Below are positions 19,020 to 26,154 of a DNA stretch of 64,000 nucleotides, in pieces; position 1 is the first letter of the stretch; each line of letters starts with the position of its first letter. The notes below the pieces were generated by a model. That model worked only from the letters and a program-made list of their open reading frames with translations, did not search any database and had not been told where the DNA came from. The DNA comes from PCC-6802 sp943367755 (GTDB lineage: Bacteria; Cyanobacteriota; Cyanobacteriia; Pseudanabaenales; Pseudanabaenaceae), in NCBI GenBank assembly GCA_943367755.1, contig CALRKB020000009.1, positions 57,941-121,940 on the forward strand, given 5' to 3'. The position numbers and the translations under genes were made by a program.

Positions 19020-21155
19020 CTACCAAATCTTGACGCGGTCTTTTTCGTCCAACCACATCGGATCGCCGGGTTTGATGCCAAATGCCTTAAAGAAGCCCGC
19101 TTCGTGTTGAAAGGGCGCAAAGGTACGGTAGGCATCCGGCGGATGGGAGTCGTTGGCAATTTCGTCACGGAGTGCGCCATCTCTAATCTTGATCGCCCAT
19201 AGCTGTGCCCAGGTGAGGAAGCAACGCTGCTGCGGTGTGTAGCCGTCGATCGCCCTGTTTTCCTGGGGATGCTCCTTCAAATAGCCTTCTAGCACTTCGT
19301 AGGCGAGGGAGACTCCGCCCACATCGGCTAGATTTTCGGTCACCGTCAGTTTACCGTTCACCTTAAGTCCAGGCAGGGCTTCGTAGGCATCGGCTTGCTT
19401 GACCAGCTTGTCGGTCTGGGCATTGAATTTAGTCACATCGGTAGCCGTCCACCAATCCCGCAGATTGCCTTTCGCATCAAAGAGCCGCCCTTGACTGTCA
19501 AACCCGTGGGTGAGTTCATGCCCAATGACGGCTCCCATTGCACAAAAATTCACAGCGGCATCCGCTTTGAGGTCGTAGTTGGGCGATTGGAGAAAGGCAG
19601 CAGGGATCTCGATGCCGTTGATGTCGGTTCTGTAGGCAGCATTAACGACGATCGGTAAGGTGTGTCTGGGGATGGCAAAGGCGTCACGGGTCACGGGTTT
19701 GCCCAGTTGGGACAGCATACGGCGCTGGTTAAATTGCGCGATGCGGAGTGCATTGCCTAAATAATCATCGCGACGAATATCAACACGGGTGTAATCAATC
19801 CATTGGTCGGGATACCCCACTTTGAGAACAACCCGATCGAGCTTTTCCAGGGCGGCCTGACGGGTCGCCTGGGTAAGCCAGGGGTTGGCAACCAACCGTG
19901 CTCTAAAGCGGGCGCGAATCTGCCCAATCATTACTTCAACCTGTTGCTTGGCTTTTGGAGAGAAATGTTGCTTGACAAAAAGCTGTGATACCGGATGACC
20001 AAGTAAGCTAGTGATTTGATTGGACACGCGCTCGGAACGGGAGGAGAGTTCATATTTCTCACCATTAATGACCCGCTGGAAGGCCAGTTCTGGCCGATCG
20101 AAGGCAGGAGTTAATTGATCTTTTACCTGGTATAGGAGTTGCCACTGAAGATAGGTTTTAAGGTCTGCGATCGCAGTGTCCTTGAGGATCTGGTTGATTT
20201 CTGCCAGTGCCCGGATATCCCCAACCCGTAGGGGTTTATCGATCGGCAAGCCCAATGTTTGAAAGTAGGTCTTGAGATCCAGATTGGGAAGCAATGCTTG
20301 CAATTCTGCAAACGACATCCGCTGGGTAGTTTTGGTGGGGTCTTTCAGTTCCAGAGGAGTGAGGGACTTGCTGGCAATGCGCGTTTCCAGTGCCAGTAGT
20401 TTCTTCGCTGTAGCCGCTGCTGTAGTCGGGTCACTGCCCGCAATTTCCAGATTGGCAGCAATGTACTGCAAATAGGCTTCACGGATTTTAGCCGCCTCTG
20501 GGTTCAGATATTTATCCTGGGTCAGGGGCAGATCGCCAGTCGCGAAATAGATAATATTTGTGGTTTGATCGGTTTTGTCTGGCCCAACCTGGGCACTGAC
20601 CAGCAGAGAAAACGGGATCTGGGCGAGTTGTTTCGCTAAGGCAGTCGGTGAATCGATCGCATTCAGGCGATCGACCCATGGTTTGAGCGGAGAAACGCCC
20701 AACGCTTCTAGCCGCTTCTCATCCATCCCCGCAGTGTAGAAGTCGCCCACCTGCTGCAACGGGCTTCCCTTCGGGGCGGTGGTACTTTGAGCCGCCGCCT
20801 GCTGGATGATGGCCTGCACTTGATCGGACACTACTGACCCAGCCAGTAAATACAGGCTGCCAGTCTTCACTCTGTTTGAGGGAATGGTCGTTGCATCCAG
20901 CCATTTGCCAGCTGCAAACCGATAGAAATCCTTACGAGGGTCGGCAGTCGTATCCATTTTGGATGTCGAGAAGCCCAGGGGAAACCCTGCATTGAACGTC
21001 CCTACAGCTTTGTTTTCTTCGGCGCAACTGCTTCCAGGGAGTGTTGTTAAGCCCGTCCACAACCCTAAGCCCACAAAGAGACTGGTGGCGAACTGCAGCG
21101 AGAAGAGATGACGATGCATGGTTGTTTGTGTGATGGTTTGTGTGATGGTTTGCAT
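19020..21155 (-). CDS. M13-family zinc metallopeptidase (neprilysin/PepO type), copy 2
   Basis: This roughly 711-residue exported metallopeptidase is paralogous to 15965-18109. It includes HELTHGFDSQGR (H546/H550 counted from the ATG at 21155), ENLADVGGVSLAYEVLEG and NAAYR. Its last 17 residues are nearly identical to copy 1 (KPGDPMWLDEKDRVKIW). The frame extends to a TTG at 21173. I prefer the ATG at 21155 (MQTITQTITQT), which follows a short tandem repeat of tgtgatggttt. A further ATG (MHRHLFSLQ) just before the signal peptide is also possible. Together the two copies suggest periplasmic or extracellular peptide digestion. Confidence 0.92.
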   Translation of the reverse strand: MQTITQTITQTTMHRHLFSLQFATSLFVGLGLWTGLTTLPGSSCAEENKAVGTFNAGFPLGFSTSKMDTTADPRKDFYRFAAGKWLDATTIPSNRVKTGSLYLLAGSVVSDQVQAIIQQAAAQSTTAPKGSPLQQVGDFYTAGMDEKRLEALGVSPLKPWVDRLNAIDSPTALAKQLAQIPFSLLVSAQVGPDKTDQTTNIIYFATGDLPLTQDKYLNPEAAKIREAYLQYIAANLEIAGSDPTTAAATAKKLLALETRIASKSLTPLELKDPTKTTQRMSFAELQALLPNLDLKTYFQTLGLPIDKPLRVGDIRALAEINQILKDTAIADLKTYLQWQLLYQVKDQLTPAFDRPELAFQRVINGEKYELSSRSERVSNQITSLLGHPVSQLFVKQHFSPKAKQQVEVMIGQIRARFRARLVANPWLTQATRQAALEKLDRVVLKVGYPDQWIDYTRVDIRRDDYLGNALRIAQFNQRRMLSQLGKPVTRDAFAIPRHTLPIVVNAAYRTDINGIEIPAAFLQSPNYDLKADAAVNFCAMGAVIGHELTHGFDSQGRLFDAKGNLRDWWTATDVTKFNAQTDKLVKQADAYEALPGLKVNGKLTVTENLADVGGVSLAYEVLEGYLKEHPQENRAIDGYTPQQRCFLTWAQLWAIKIRDGALRDEIANDSHPPDAYRTFAPFQHEAGFFKAFGIKPGDPMWLDEKDRVKIW

Positions 21156-21191
21156 GGAGCGACTCGACGCCAATCCAGAACCTTGCTGCTA

Positions 21192-21809
21192 CTACTTACA
21201 ATCCGACGGAACTCCGTAGACAAAAGACCGATAACGTCCATCTTCGGTAACGATTGATACGCAGAAGTTGGTCTTCGTCTCGCGCCAGTAGGAATAGCGA
21301 GAATTGCCGGAACTGGAAGCCGGTTTAACGAACTCATAACCGCGCTTGATTAGGGTATTCTCTGCCTGTCCTGCCTTAGCACCTACGAGGTCTTTTAAAC
21401 GATCGACGGCTGTACCAGCTTTTGGCTGAGAACTCACAGGAGAGCTACCTGTTTTTTTGCCATAGGGAGCAGTATCCCAGTAAACAAAGATTGATTCGTT
21501 GGCGAGGCGGTAAATTTGACCCTTGTCACCCAATCCAGACTCCCGATGAGCGGGACGACCATTTTGATCCCGATAGTTTTCGGGTTTATTACCCACCGGT
21601 GCTAAGTCATAGCGTTTGCCATTTTGCAGTTGGATACCTACTACACCCTGCCTTTGCGAAAAAGTGCAGAGACCGGAAGATTTGGCGCGATCTTCCCCTT
21701 TTGGGTACACATCACAACGGGCGGTCACTGTGTCTGCTTGGGCAGGAAGCGTTGCGGTATAAGAGGCGATCGCCGCAACCAAAGGCAAAAGTACTTTTGA
21801 GAAATTCAT
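21192..21809 (-). CDS. Hypothetical exported protein
   Basis: This 205-residue protein has a clear signal peptide (MNFSKVLLPLVAAIASYTATLPAQA). The mature protein has two halves. The first contains CDVYPKGEDRAKSSGLCTF (a probable disulfide pair) and YDLAPVGNKPENYRDQNG. The second, after a Ser/Pro linker, contains KDLVGAKAGQAENTLIKRGY, which looks like a PASTA/BON-like small peptide-binding fold common in cyanobacterial exported proteins. The function is unknown. It ends 36 bases before the M13 copy-2 start region (same strand) and may be cotranscribed with it. Confidence 0.7.
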   Translation of the reverse strand: MNFSKVLLPLVAAIASYTATLPAQADTVTARCDVYPKGEDRAKSSGLCTFSQRQGVVGIQLQNGKRYDLAPVGNKPENYRDQNGRPAHRESGLGDKGQIYRLANESIFVYWDTAPYGKKTGSSPVSSQPKAGTAVDRLKDLVGAKAGQAENTLIKRGYEFVKPASSSGNSRYSYWRETKTNFCVSIVTEDGRYRSFVYGVPSDCK

Positions 21810-22009
21810 GATTTACAGAAACTCAACTAACAAAATCTTGACAGATTATGCTAAATACAACAAGATTCCTCAAAAATATTTTATTTTCGCGATCTGCAAC
21901 CATTTTTGAGCTATTGCGTGATGTATCGCCAACTTACCGTTTACATCCTGGCCTTTTACATCATGGACGTGGCAAGTCTTATCGAAGTAGCAAACTCCAT
22001 CTGTAGCTG

Positions 22010-22921
22010 TCAAATATCTTGAATCCCAGCGATTAAAGTACTGGTAACCCATATGTCCATATCTTCGTAGGCATCGCCGATCGCGTCAGCAATGCGACTC
22101 GCATGGTCGAGATCCTGAGCGATCGCAAATACCGTAGAGCCGGAACCAGACATGAGCGCACCAAAGCTATCCTGTTGCAGTGATGCCTTAAGTGCAGCTA
22201 ACTCAGGATAGGCAGGTAGCACGACCCTTTCCAGATCGTTGTAGAGTAACCGGCCAATTCTCCCATAATTATCGTCTTCGTTGGTGGCGATCGCGGCTAG
22301 CATTTGACTGGAGTAATGCTGGTCTTTAATTGGACTGGTGGCAATCAAATTTTCCGCCCGAAATGTTTGGTATGCCCAAGCTGTAGAGATCGAGATCTGA
22401 CGTGGCTTGCAGATCGCTAATGCCAGGCGATCGAGATCCGGTAACGGCGACAGCACCTCCCCCCTACCCACGGCTAATGCTGTGCCGCCACTTATACAAA
22501 AAGGGACATCGGAGCCTAACTGTGCCGCCAATTCATGTAGTTCGGGCTGGGTAAGCCCCAGATCCCACAGTCGATCCAGTCCTACTAGCACGGCAGCGGC
22601 ATTGGTCGAGCCTCCAGCTAAACCAGCTCCCACGGGAATATTTTTTTCGATCACAATATCCACACCACCGCAACCAGGATAATTCTGCTGCATGAGTGCG
22701 GCAGCTCGAAATGCTAAGTTAGTCTGATCGGTTGGGACTTGGGGGTGATTACAGCTTACCTGTACAGTTTCTGCTGCATGGGGGCGCAAATGCACAAAAT
22801 CGCACAGATCGATACTTTGCAATACCATGACTAGTTCATGGTAGCCATCTGGGCGATTACCCTTGATCTCCAGATAGAGGTTAATTTTGGCAGGGGCCTT
22901 AATCGACAGACTAGAGGTCAT
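22010..22921 (-). CDS. ispE: 4-diphosphocytidyl-2-C-methyl-D-erythritol kinase
   Basis: This GHMP-family kinase phosphorylates the 2-hydroxyl of CDP-methylerythritol in the MEP isoprenoid pathway, needed for carotenoids, chlorophyll phytyl chains and quinones. Its 303 residues include the N-terminal APAKINLYLEI motif, the ATP-binding loop PVGAGLAGGSTNAAAVL and the C-terminal LMSGSGSTVFAIA. Its ATG lies in an ATGA overlap with the pipX stop, so the two genes are translationally coupled. Confidence 0.96.
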   Translation of the reverse strand: MTSSLSIKAPAKINLYLEIKGNRPDGYHELVMVLQSIDLCDFVHLRPHAAETVQVSCNHPQVPTDQTNLAFRAAALMQQNYPGCGGVDIVIEKNIPVGAGLAGGSTNAAAVLVGLDRLWDLGLTQPELHELAAQLGSDVPFCISGGTALAVGRGEVLSPLPDLDRLALAICKPRQISISTAWAYQTFRAENLIATSPIKDQHYSSQMLAAIATNEDDNYGRIGRLLYNDLERVVLPAYPELAALKASLQQDSFGALMSGSGSTVFAIAQDLDHASRIADAIGDAYEDMDIWVTSTLIAGIQDI

Positions 22922-23184
22922 AGAAAAGTGCGCTTGTAAATCATCTGTATATAATTGAGTTCATCTATTGTGCCAGTACGACGCAGTGCCCTCATCCGAT
23001 TTTCTACCATTAGTCTGGCATCAGCACGGGTAACGGGCTCAAACTGTACGCCACCATTCCCAGTGATGATCAGGAAAAATAGTCGCTGAGCGTAGAGGGT
23101 GGTAAATAGACTGCGGTTCTCGTCAACCGTGCAAATACGAGAGAGCAAGCCAAAAGTAGGGTGATTAAGGTAAGTTTCTGACAT
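22918..23184 (-). CDS. pipX: PII-interacting protein X (NtcA coactivator)
   Basis: This 88-residue protein matches cyanobacterial PipX along its length: a Tudor-like N-terminal domain (ETYLNHPTFGLLSRIC, TLYAQRLFFL, FEPVTRADARLMVENR) followed by the C-terminal helices (MRALRRTGTIDELNYIQ). PipX binds NtcA as a 2-oxoglutarate-dependent coactivator and is sequestered by PII (GlnB), so it links nitrogen status to transcription. It is the first gene of an overlapping pair with ispE. The nitrate-reductase accessory gene narM lies about 1.2 kb away. I found no convincing GTA-N8-TAC NtcA site just upstream. Confidence 0.94.
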   Translation of the reverse strand: MSETYLNHPTFGLLSRICTVDENRSLFTTLYAQRLFFLIITGNGGVQFEPVTRADARLMVENRMRALRRTGTIDELNYIQMIYKRTFL

Positions 23185-23482
23185 TTGGCATGCTGACGAG
23201 TGGGTTTATGTGATGCAAAACCACAGATAATTCAATACAGTTGTGGATCGCGTTCAAAGGTTGCAAATTCTCCTATGTTAGATTTACAAGCAATTTTGGG
23301 GTCGAGTAATTACTCTCACAACCATAAGGTTACCCATTAACCCATAAATTGCCCACATCAATACTTTACAGATGAAGTGCATTGCCTACTTCTAAATTTG
23401 GTCCGAGTTAACATTTGCGATAATAGGATAAAAGCTAACAACAATAACGCAAGTTAATCTAAGTCAATTAACTAAATAACTC
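23185..23482. other. Divergent intergenic region between pipX and sppA
   Basis: This 298-bp AT-rich region holds the promoters of both divergent genes. The 12-bp palindrome GAGTAATTACTC lies at 23304-23315. No NtcA consensus, gene or clear -10/-35 pair could be assigned. Confidence 0.5.
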
Positions 23483-24280
23483 ATGATTTGGCCCCTCAAT
23501 AGTAGATTCAAGAAAAAAATTGCTCGCATTGAAATTACGGGTGCGATCGCTTCCCAAGCCCGTACGCGTATCCTGGAAGCCCTGGAATTTATCATCCAAA
23601 ACCGTTTTCCTGCACTAGTTTTGCGCATCGATAGTCCTGGCGGCACTGTAGGCGACTCTCAGGAGATCTATAGCGCCCTACTAAGAGCCAGAGAAAAGCT
23701 GAAAATTGTGGCTAGTTTTGGAAACATTTCCGCATCTGGTGGCGTATACATTGGCATGGGTGCCCAGCAAATCGTGGCTAACCCTGGCACAATTACGGGT
23801 AGCATTGGCGTCATCCTGCGTGGCAATAACCTGGAGCGTTTACTAGAAAAGATTGGTGTTTCTTTTAAAGTCATAAAATCTGGGCCTTACAAAGATATTC
23901 TTTCCTTCGATCGCCCTATGACTGACGAGGAAAAGCATATCCTGCAATCGCTGATTGACTCTAGCTACAGCCAATTCGTGCAAACAGTTGCTGATGGTCG
24001 TAACCTTAGCCCTGAGAAGGTACGCACCTTTGCCGATGGGCGTGTATTCACAGGGGAACAAGCCCTAGAGATCGGTCTAGTCGATCGCTTAGGCACTGAA
24101 GACGATGCCAGACGTTTAGCGGCTGAATTATCAGGTTTAGATCCAGAAAAAACAAAATTCTTTACAATCAAACCACCTAAAACCTTAGCTAGCCGCGTAC
24201 TTCCTACTAGCGATGTCTGGTTGAACCGCATGCAATTCGAGCTGGAAACTAATGGTATGCCTTTGTGGATGTGGCAGTAA
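23483..24280 (+). CDS. sppA: Signal peptide peptidase SppA (short S49 form)
   Basis: This 265-residue S49 protease degrades cleaved signal peptides and, in cyanobacteria, SppA proteins are tied to thylakoid remodelling. The Ser-Lys dyad is visible: S85 in NISASGGVYIG and K137 in IKSGPYKDIL. The GSIGVI and IDSPGGTVGDS motifs are also present. There is only one catalytic domain and a short N-terminus with no clear membrane anchor, like the SppA2-type short cyanobacterial proteins. It is transcribed away from pipX. Confidence 0.92.
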   Translation: MIWPLNSRFKKKIARIEITGAIASQARTRILEALEFIIQNRFPALVLRIDSPGGTVGDSQEIYSALLRAREKLKIVASFGNISASGGVYIGMGAQQIVANPGTITGSIGVILRGNNLERLLEKIGVSFKVIKSGPYKDILSFDRPMTDEEKHILQSLIDSSYSQFVQTVADGRNLSPEKVRTFADGRVFTGEQALEIGLVDRLGTEDDARRLAAELSGLDPEKTKFFTIKPPKTLASRVLPTSDVWLNRMQFELETNGMPLWMWQ

Positions 24281-24304
24281 ACGAAGAAGATTTATTTAGC
24301 CCAA

Positions 24305-24369
24305 GTAGGGGCAAGTTTAGCGGCTATATTGTGCGATTACAAAAATGCTCGGACAAAACTTGCCCCTAC
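24305..24369. repeat. 14-bp perfect inverted repeat between convergent sppA and narM
   Basis: GTAGGGGCAAGTTT (24305-24318) pairs perfectly with AAACTTGCCCCTAC (24356-24369) across a 37-base spacer. The two flanking genes converge here, so it may act as a shared terminator. The GTAGGGGC termini resemble dispersed cyanobacterial palindromes, so a small non-autonomous repeat is also possible. Confidence 0.65.
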
Positions 24370-24384
24370 AGCAATTTATGACTG

Positions 24385-24834
24385 TTACAGCAAATTGAAT
24401 TCTTGAAGAGCAGGGACAAAATTACTGTTCTCATGGTTAGAGCAGCTGAGTTTGATCAAGACAAAACGTTCTAAATGTGAAAGGTTTGCCCATTGGGAGA
24501 GGGCGATCGCGGCACCCACTTCTTGTAATTTGGCTTGTACGCTTGGGGGAATGTGGCTGATATCTTCCCAGGCGGGATTAGTTTCGACTGCTAGCTCTGT
24601 AGCGCGATCTCCCGTACACTCCCAGACTAAATCCTGTAAAAAATTGTAGTAGTGTTGCACCTCTGTTGCGGTTGTGCAGGGCATATTGACCAGTAAGGTG
24701 CGCTGTGCTTGGCTAAACTTATGCCATTCGGCCAGTTTGAGCTTAATGCCACAAGTATCCAGCTTATACCTCACCTGCATGGGAATGCAGCGCAGGGAAT
24801 CCACAAAGTCAGCCTCAAAGTTGAATAAATGCAT
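24385..24834 (-). CDS. narM: Nitrate reductase-associated protein (NarM-like)
   Basis: This roughly 149-residue cytoplasmic protein matches the Nitr_red_assoc family. The N-terminus FNFEADFVDSLRCIPMQVR, the central IKLKLAEWHKFSQAQRTLLV and the C-terminal half-repeat IALSQWANLSHLERFVLIKL are diagnostic. In cyanobacteria NarM is needed for active ferredoxin-nitrate reductase. The frame continues upstream to 24858, but those residues (MFVLAICI) are not family-like, so I place the start at 24834. narB is not in the window. Proximity to pipX fits a nitrogen-assimilation neighbourhood. Confidence 0.88.
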   Translation of the reverse strand: MHLFNFEADFVDSLRCIPMQVRYKLDTCGIKLKLAEWHKFSQAQRTLLVNMPCTTATEVQHYYNFLQDLVWECTGDRATELAVETNPAWEDISHIPPSVQAKLQEVGAAIALSQWANLSHLERFVLIKLSCSNHENSNFVPALQEFNLL

Positions 24835-24863
24835 AATGCATATTGCCAGCACAAACAAATAAA

Positions 24864-24886
24864 AAGGGTAGGACTAGCCTACCCTT
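24864..24886 (-). terminator. Rho-independent terminator downstream of sigF
   Basis: On the minus strand AAGGGTAGG, loop CTAGT and CCTACCCTT make a perfect 9-bp stem. It runs directly into TTTTTATTTG (forward bases 24857-24865), the expected U tract. It is about 80 bases beyond the sigma factor stop and just before the narM start, insulating the two genes. Confidence 0.75.
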
Positions 24887-24930
24887 AAACATCTTCAGGA
24901 GAAAGAAAAACTTGTGTACGGGCTGTGTAC

Positions 24931-24952
24931 GGGCAGACACACATGTCTGCCC
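24931..24952. repeat. Interspersed palindrome, copy 1
   Basis: GGGCAGACA and TGTCTGCCC form a perfect 9-bp stem with a 4-base CACA loop. It is preceded by tandem GTGTACGGGC. A degenerate relative with neighbouring CGTACA/CCCGTA tracts lies at 37380-37400, about 12.4 kb away, so this is probably a dispersed family rather than a gene-specific site. Confidence 0.6.
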
Positions 24953-24967
24953 TCCATCTAAGCGGAT

Positions 24968-25795
24968 CTAAGCAGCTTGTACCATCACACCTTTGAGTGT
25001 CGATAAACCTTTCTTTACTTGGCGAGAGATCGTGACGGCACTAACTCCAAGCATTTTGGCGACTTCTCTTTGAGTCAGGTCTTCCACAAAAACAAACTCC
25101 ATAATTTCGCGCGTGCGCTGCTCTAGATGGGTGAATGCTTGTTCTAGTCTGATCGCATCATCACGATAACCTTGAGAGTTAGATCTAGGATCGCTCACCA
25201 AATCAGCCAGGCAAATCGAATTTTCGTCACTATTGCTAATGGGAGCATCTAGACTCATGGGAGAGCGATTATAGTGAGCAAGCTTAATTTCTTGCCACTC
25301 AGACATCGTTATACCTAGAGAGTTGACAATATCCCGATCTGACGGCTCGCGATTTAACTCGACCCGCAGTTGACGGCCAATGCGGCAAGCTTGTTCGTAG
25401 ATCTCTTGCCAGCGACGGGGCATTCTCAGTGTGGAGCTTTTATCGCGCAAATAATGCTGAATTTCACCACGAATGTAACGAGTGGCAAAGGAGCTAAACG
25501 CATAACCACGATCTACCTCAAATCTTTCGATCGCACCAAGCAGACCAATAGAACCAACCTGCAGCAAATCTTCATAGGACTCAGCACTCTGGTTAACCCA
25601 GTAGCTCACCTCTTTTTTTACCAGTCCAATGTTGAGGCGTACCAGTTGCGCCCGCACTCTAGACGATGGTTGAGCGCGATAGGCCTTCAAAAGCTCTAGG
25701 GTCGTAGTCTTATCTTCTTGTGAAAATTCTTTGTATTTAGAAAGCTTTGCTACGCCGCTTTTAGATTCTAGAACGCCCCCGGTTAAAGATTTCAT
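24968..25795 (-). CDS. sigF: Group 3 RNA polymerase sigma factor (SigF/B/G type)
   Basis: This 275-residue sigma-70-family protein has region 2 (LVRLNIGLVKKEVSYW, EDLLQVGSIGLLGAIERFE, FSSFATRYIRGEIQHYLRD), region 3 (REPSDRDIVNSLGITMSEW) and a region 4 helix-turn-helix (DLTQREVAKMLGVSAVTISR). The spacing is that of alternative SigF/SigB/SigG factors. In Synechocystis SigF governs pilin and motility genes, so a link with the chemosensory operon 20 kb away is conceivable, but this is inference. A terminator lies just beyond its stop codon. Confidence 0.9.
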   Translation of the reverse strand: MKSLTGGVLESKSGVAKLSKYKEFSQEDKTTTLELLKAYRAQPSSRVRAQLVRLNIGLVKKEVSYWVNQSAESYEDLLQVGSIGLLGAIERFEVDRGYAFSSFATRYIRGEIQHYLRDKSSTLRMPRRWQEIYEQACRIGRQLRVELNREPSDRDIVNSLGITMSEWQEIKLAHYNRSPMSLDAPISNSDENSICLADLVSDPRSNSQGYRDDAIRLEQAFTHLEQRTREIMEFVFVEDLTQREVAKMLGVSAVTISRQVKKGLSTLKGVMVQAA

Positions 25796-26021
25796 CAGTT
25801 TTAGTCCTTGTTATTCAGTAATATTTCAGTCACAAATTTTAGTTAGCCGCAAATTGGTCGCAAGTTTGCGGTCTGGGCAAGTAAAGGTTGTGGATGAGTT
25901 GGCGTGAAGAGAGTAAAAGTGTGTAGATAGCCAATAAAATTGGTCGTTTTCTCCCTTGCCATGCTCAACAACTAACCGTTTTGCTTGACAATATTTAGGT
26001 TAAACCAATTGCTAGATCTGG

Positions 26022-26043
26022 GTCACCTAGCGAGGTGTTAGGA
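26022..26043. promoter_or_regulatory. Operator-like site 1 upstream of the NB-ARC gene
   Basis: This 22-bp site begins GTCACCTAG and ends TGTTAGGA. It matches site 2 at about 17 of 22 positions and starts 45 bp before it, roughly four helical turns. The shared parts are GTCACCTA and TGTTAGG. It is a candidate tandem repressor or activator site. Confidence 0.4.
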
Positions 26044-26066
26044 ATTTTAGTGATTAACCATCATCT

Positions 26067-26088
26067 GTCACCTAACAAACTGTTAGGT
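26067..26088. promoter_or_regulatory. Operator-like site 2 upstream of the NB-ARC gene
   Basis: Inside this 22-bp site, ACCTAACA-AAC-TGTTAGGT (26070-26088) is a perfect 8-bp inverted repeat with a 3-base centre, typical of a dimeric regulator site. It is 66 bp before the NB-ARC start codon. Site 1 is a degenerate direct copy. Confidence 0.45.
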
Positions 26089-26154
26089 AAATGTGTTAAT
26101 TTGTTTTTCTGTGGGCCATTTTAGGCATTTCGATCAAATCCGCTTTAAATAAAA

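Larger units (their letters stand above)
25796..26154. other. Divergent intergenic region between sigF and the NB-ARC gene
   Basis: This 359-bp region holds the two 22-bp operator-like sites described separately (26022-26043 and 26067-26088). A TTGACA at 25985-25990 has no good -10 at the right distance. It contains no gene. Confidence 0.5.

Noticed and set aside
21870..22052. Minus-strand frame downstream of ispE (60 residues)
   Set aside because: It overlaps the ispE 3' end, has no recognisable family or start site, and is probably chance.
23185..23482. NtcA-binding site (GTA-N8-TAC) for pipX
   Set aside because: No match to the consensus was found when reading this region.
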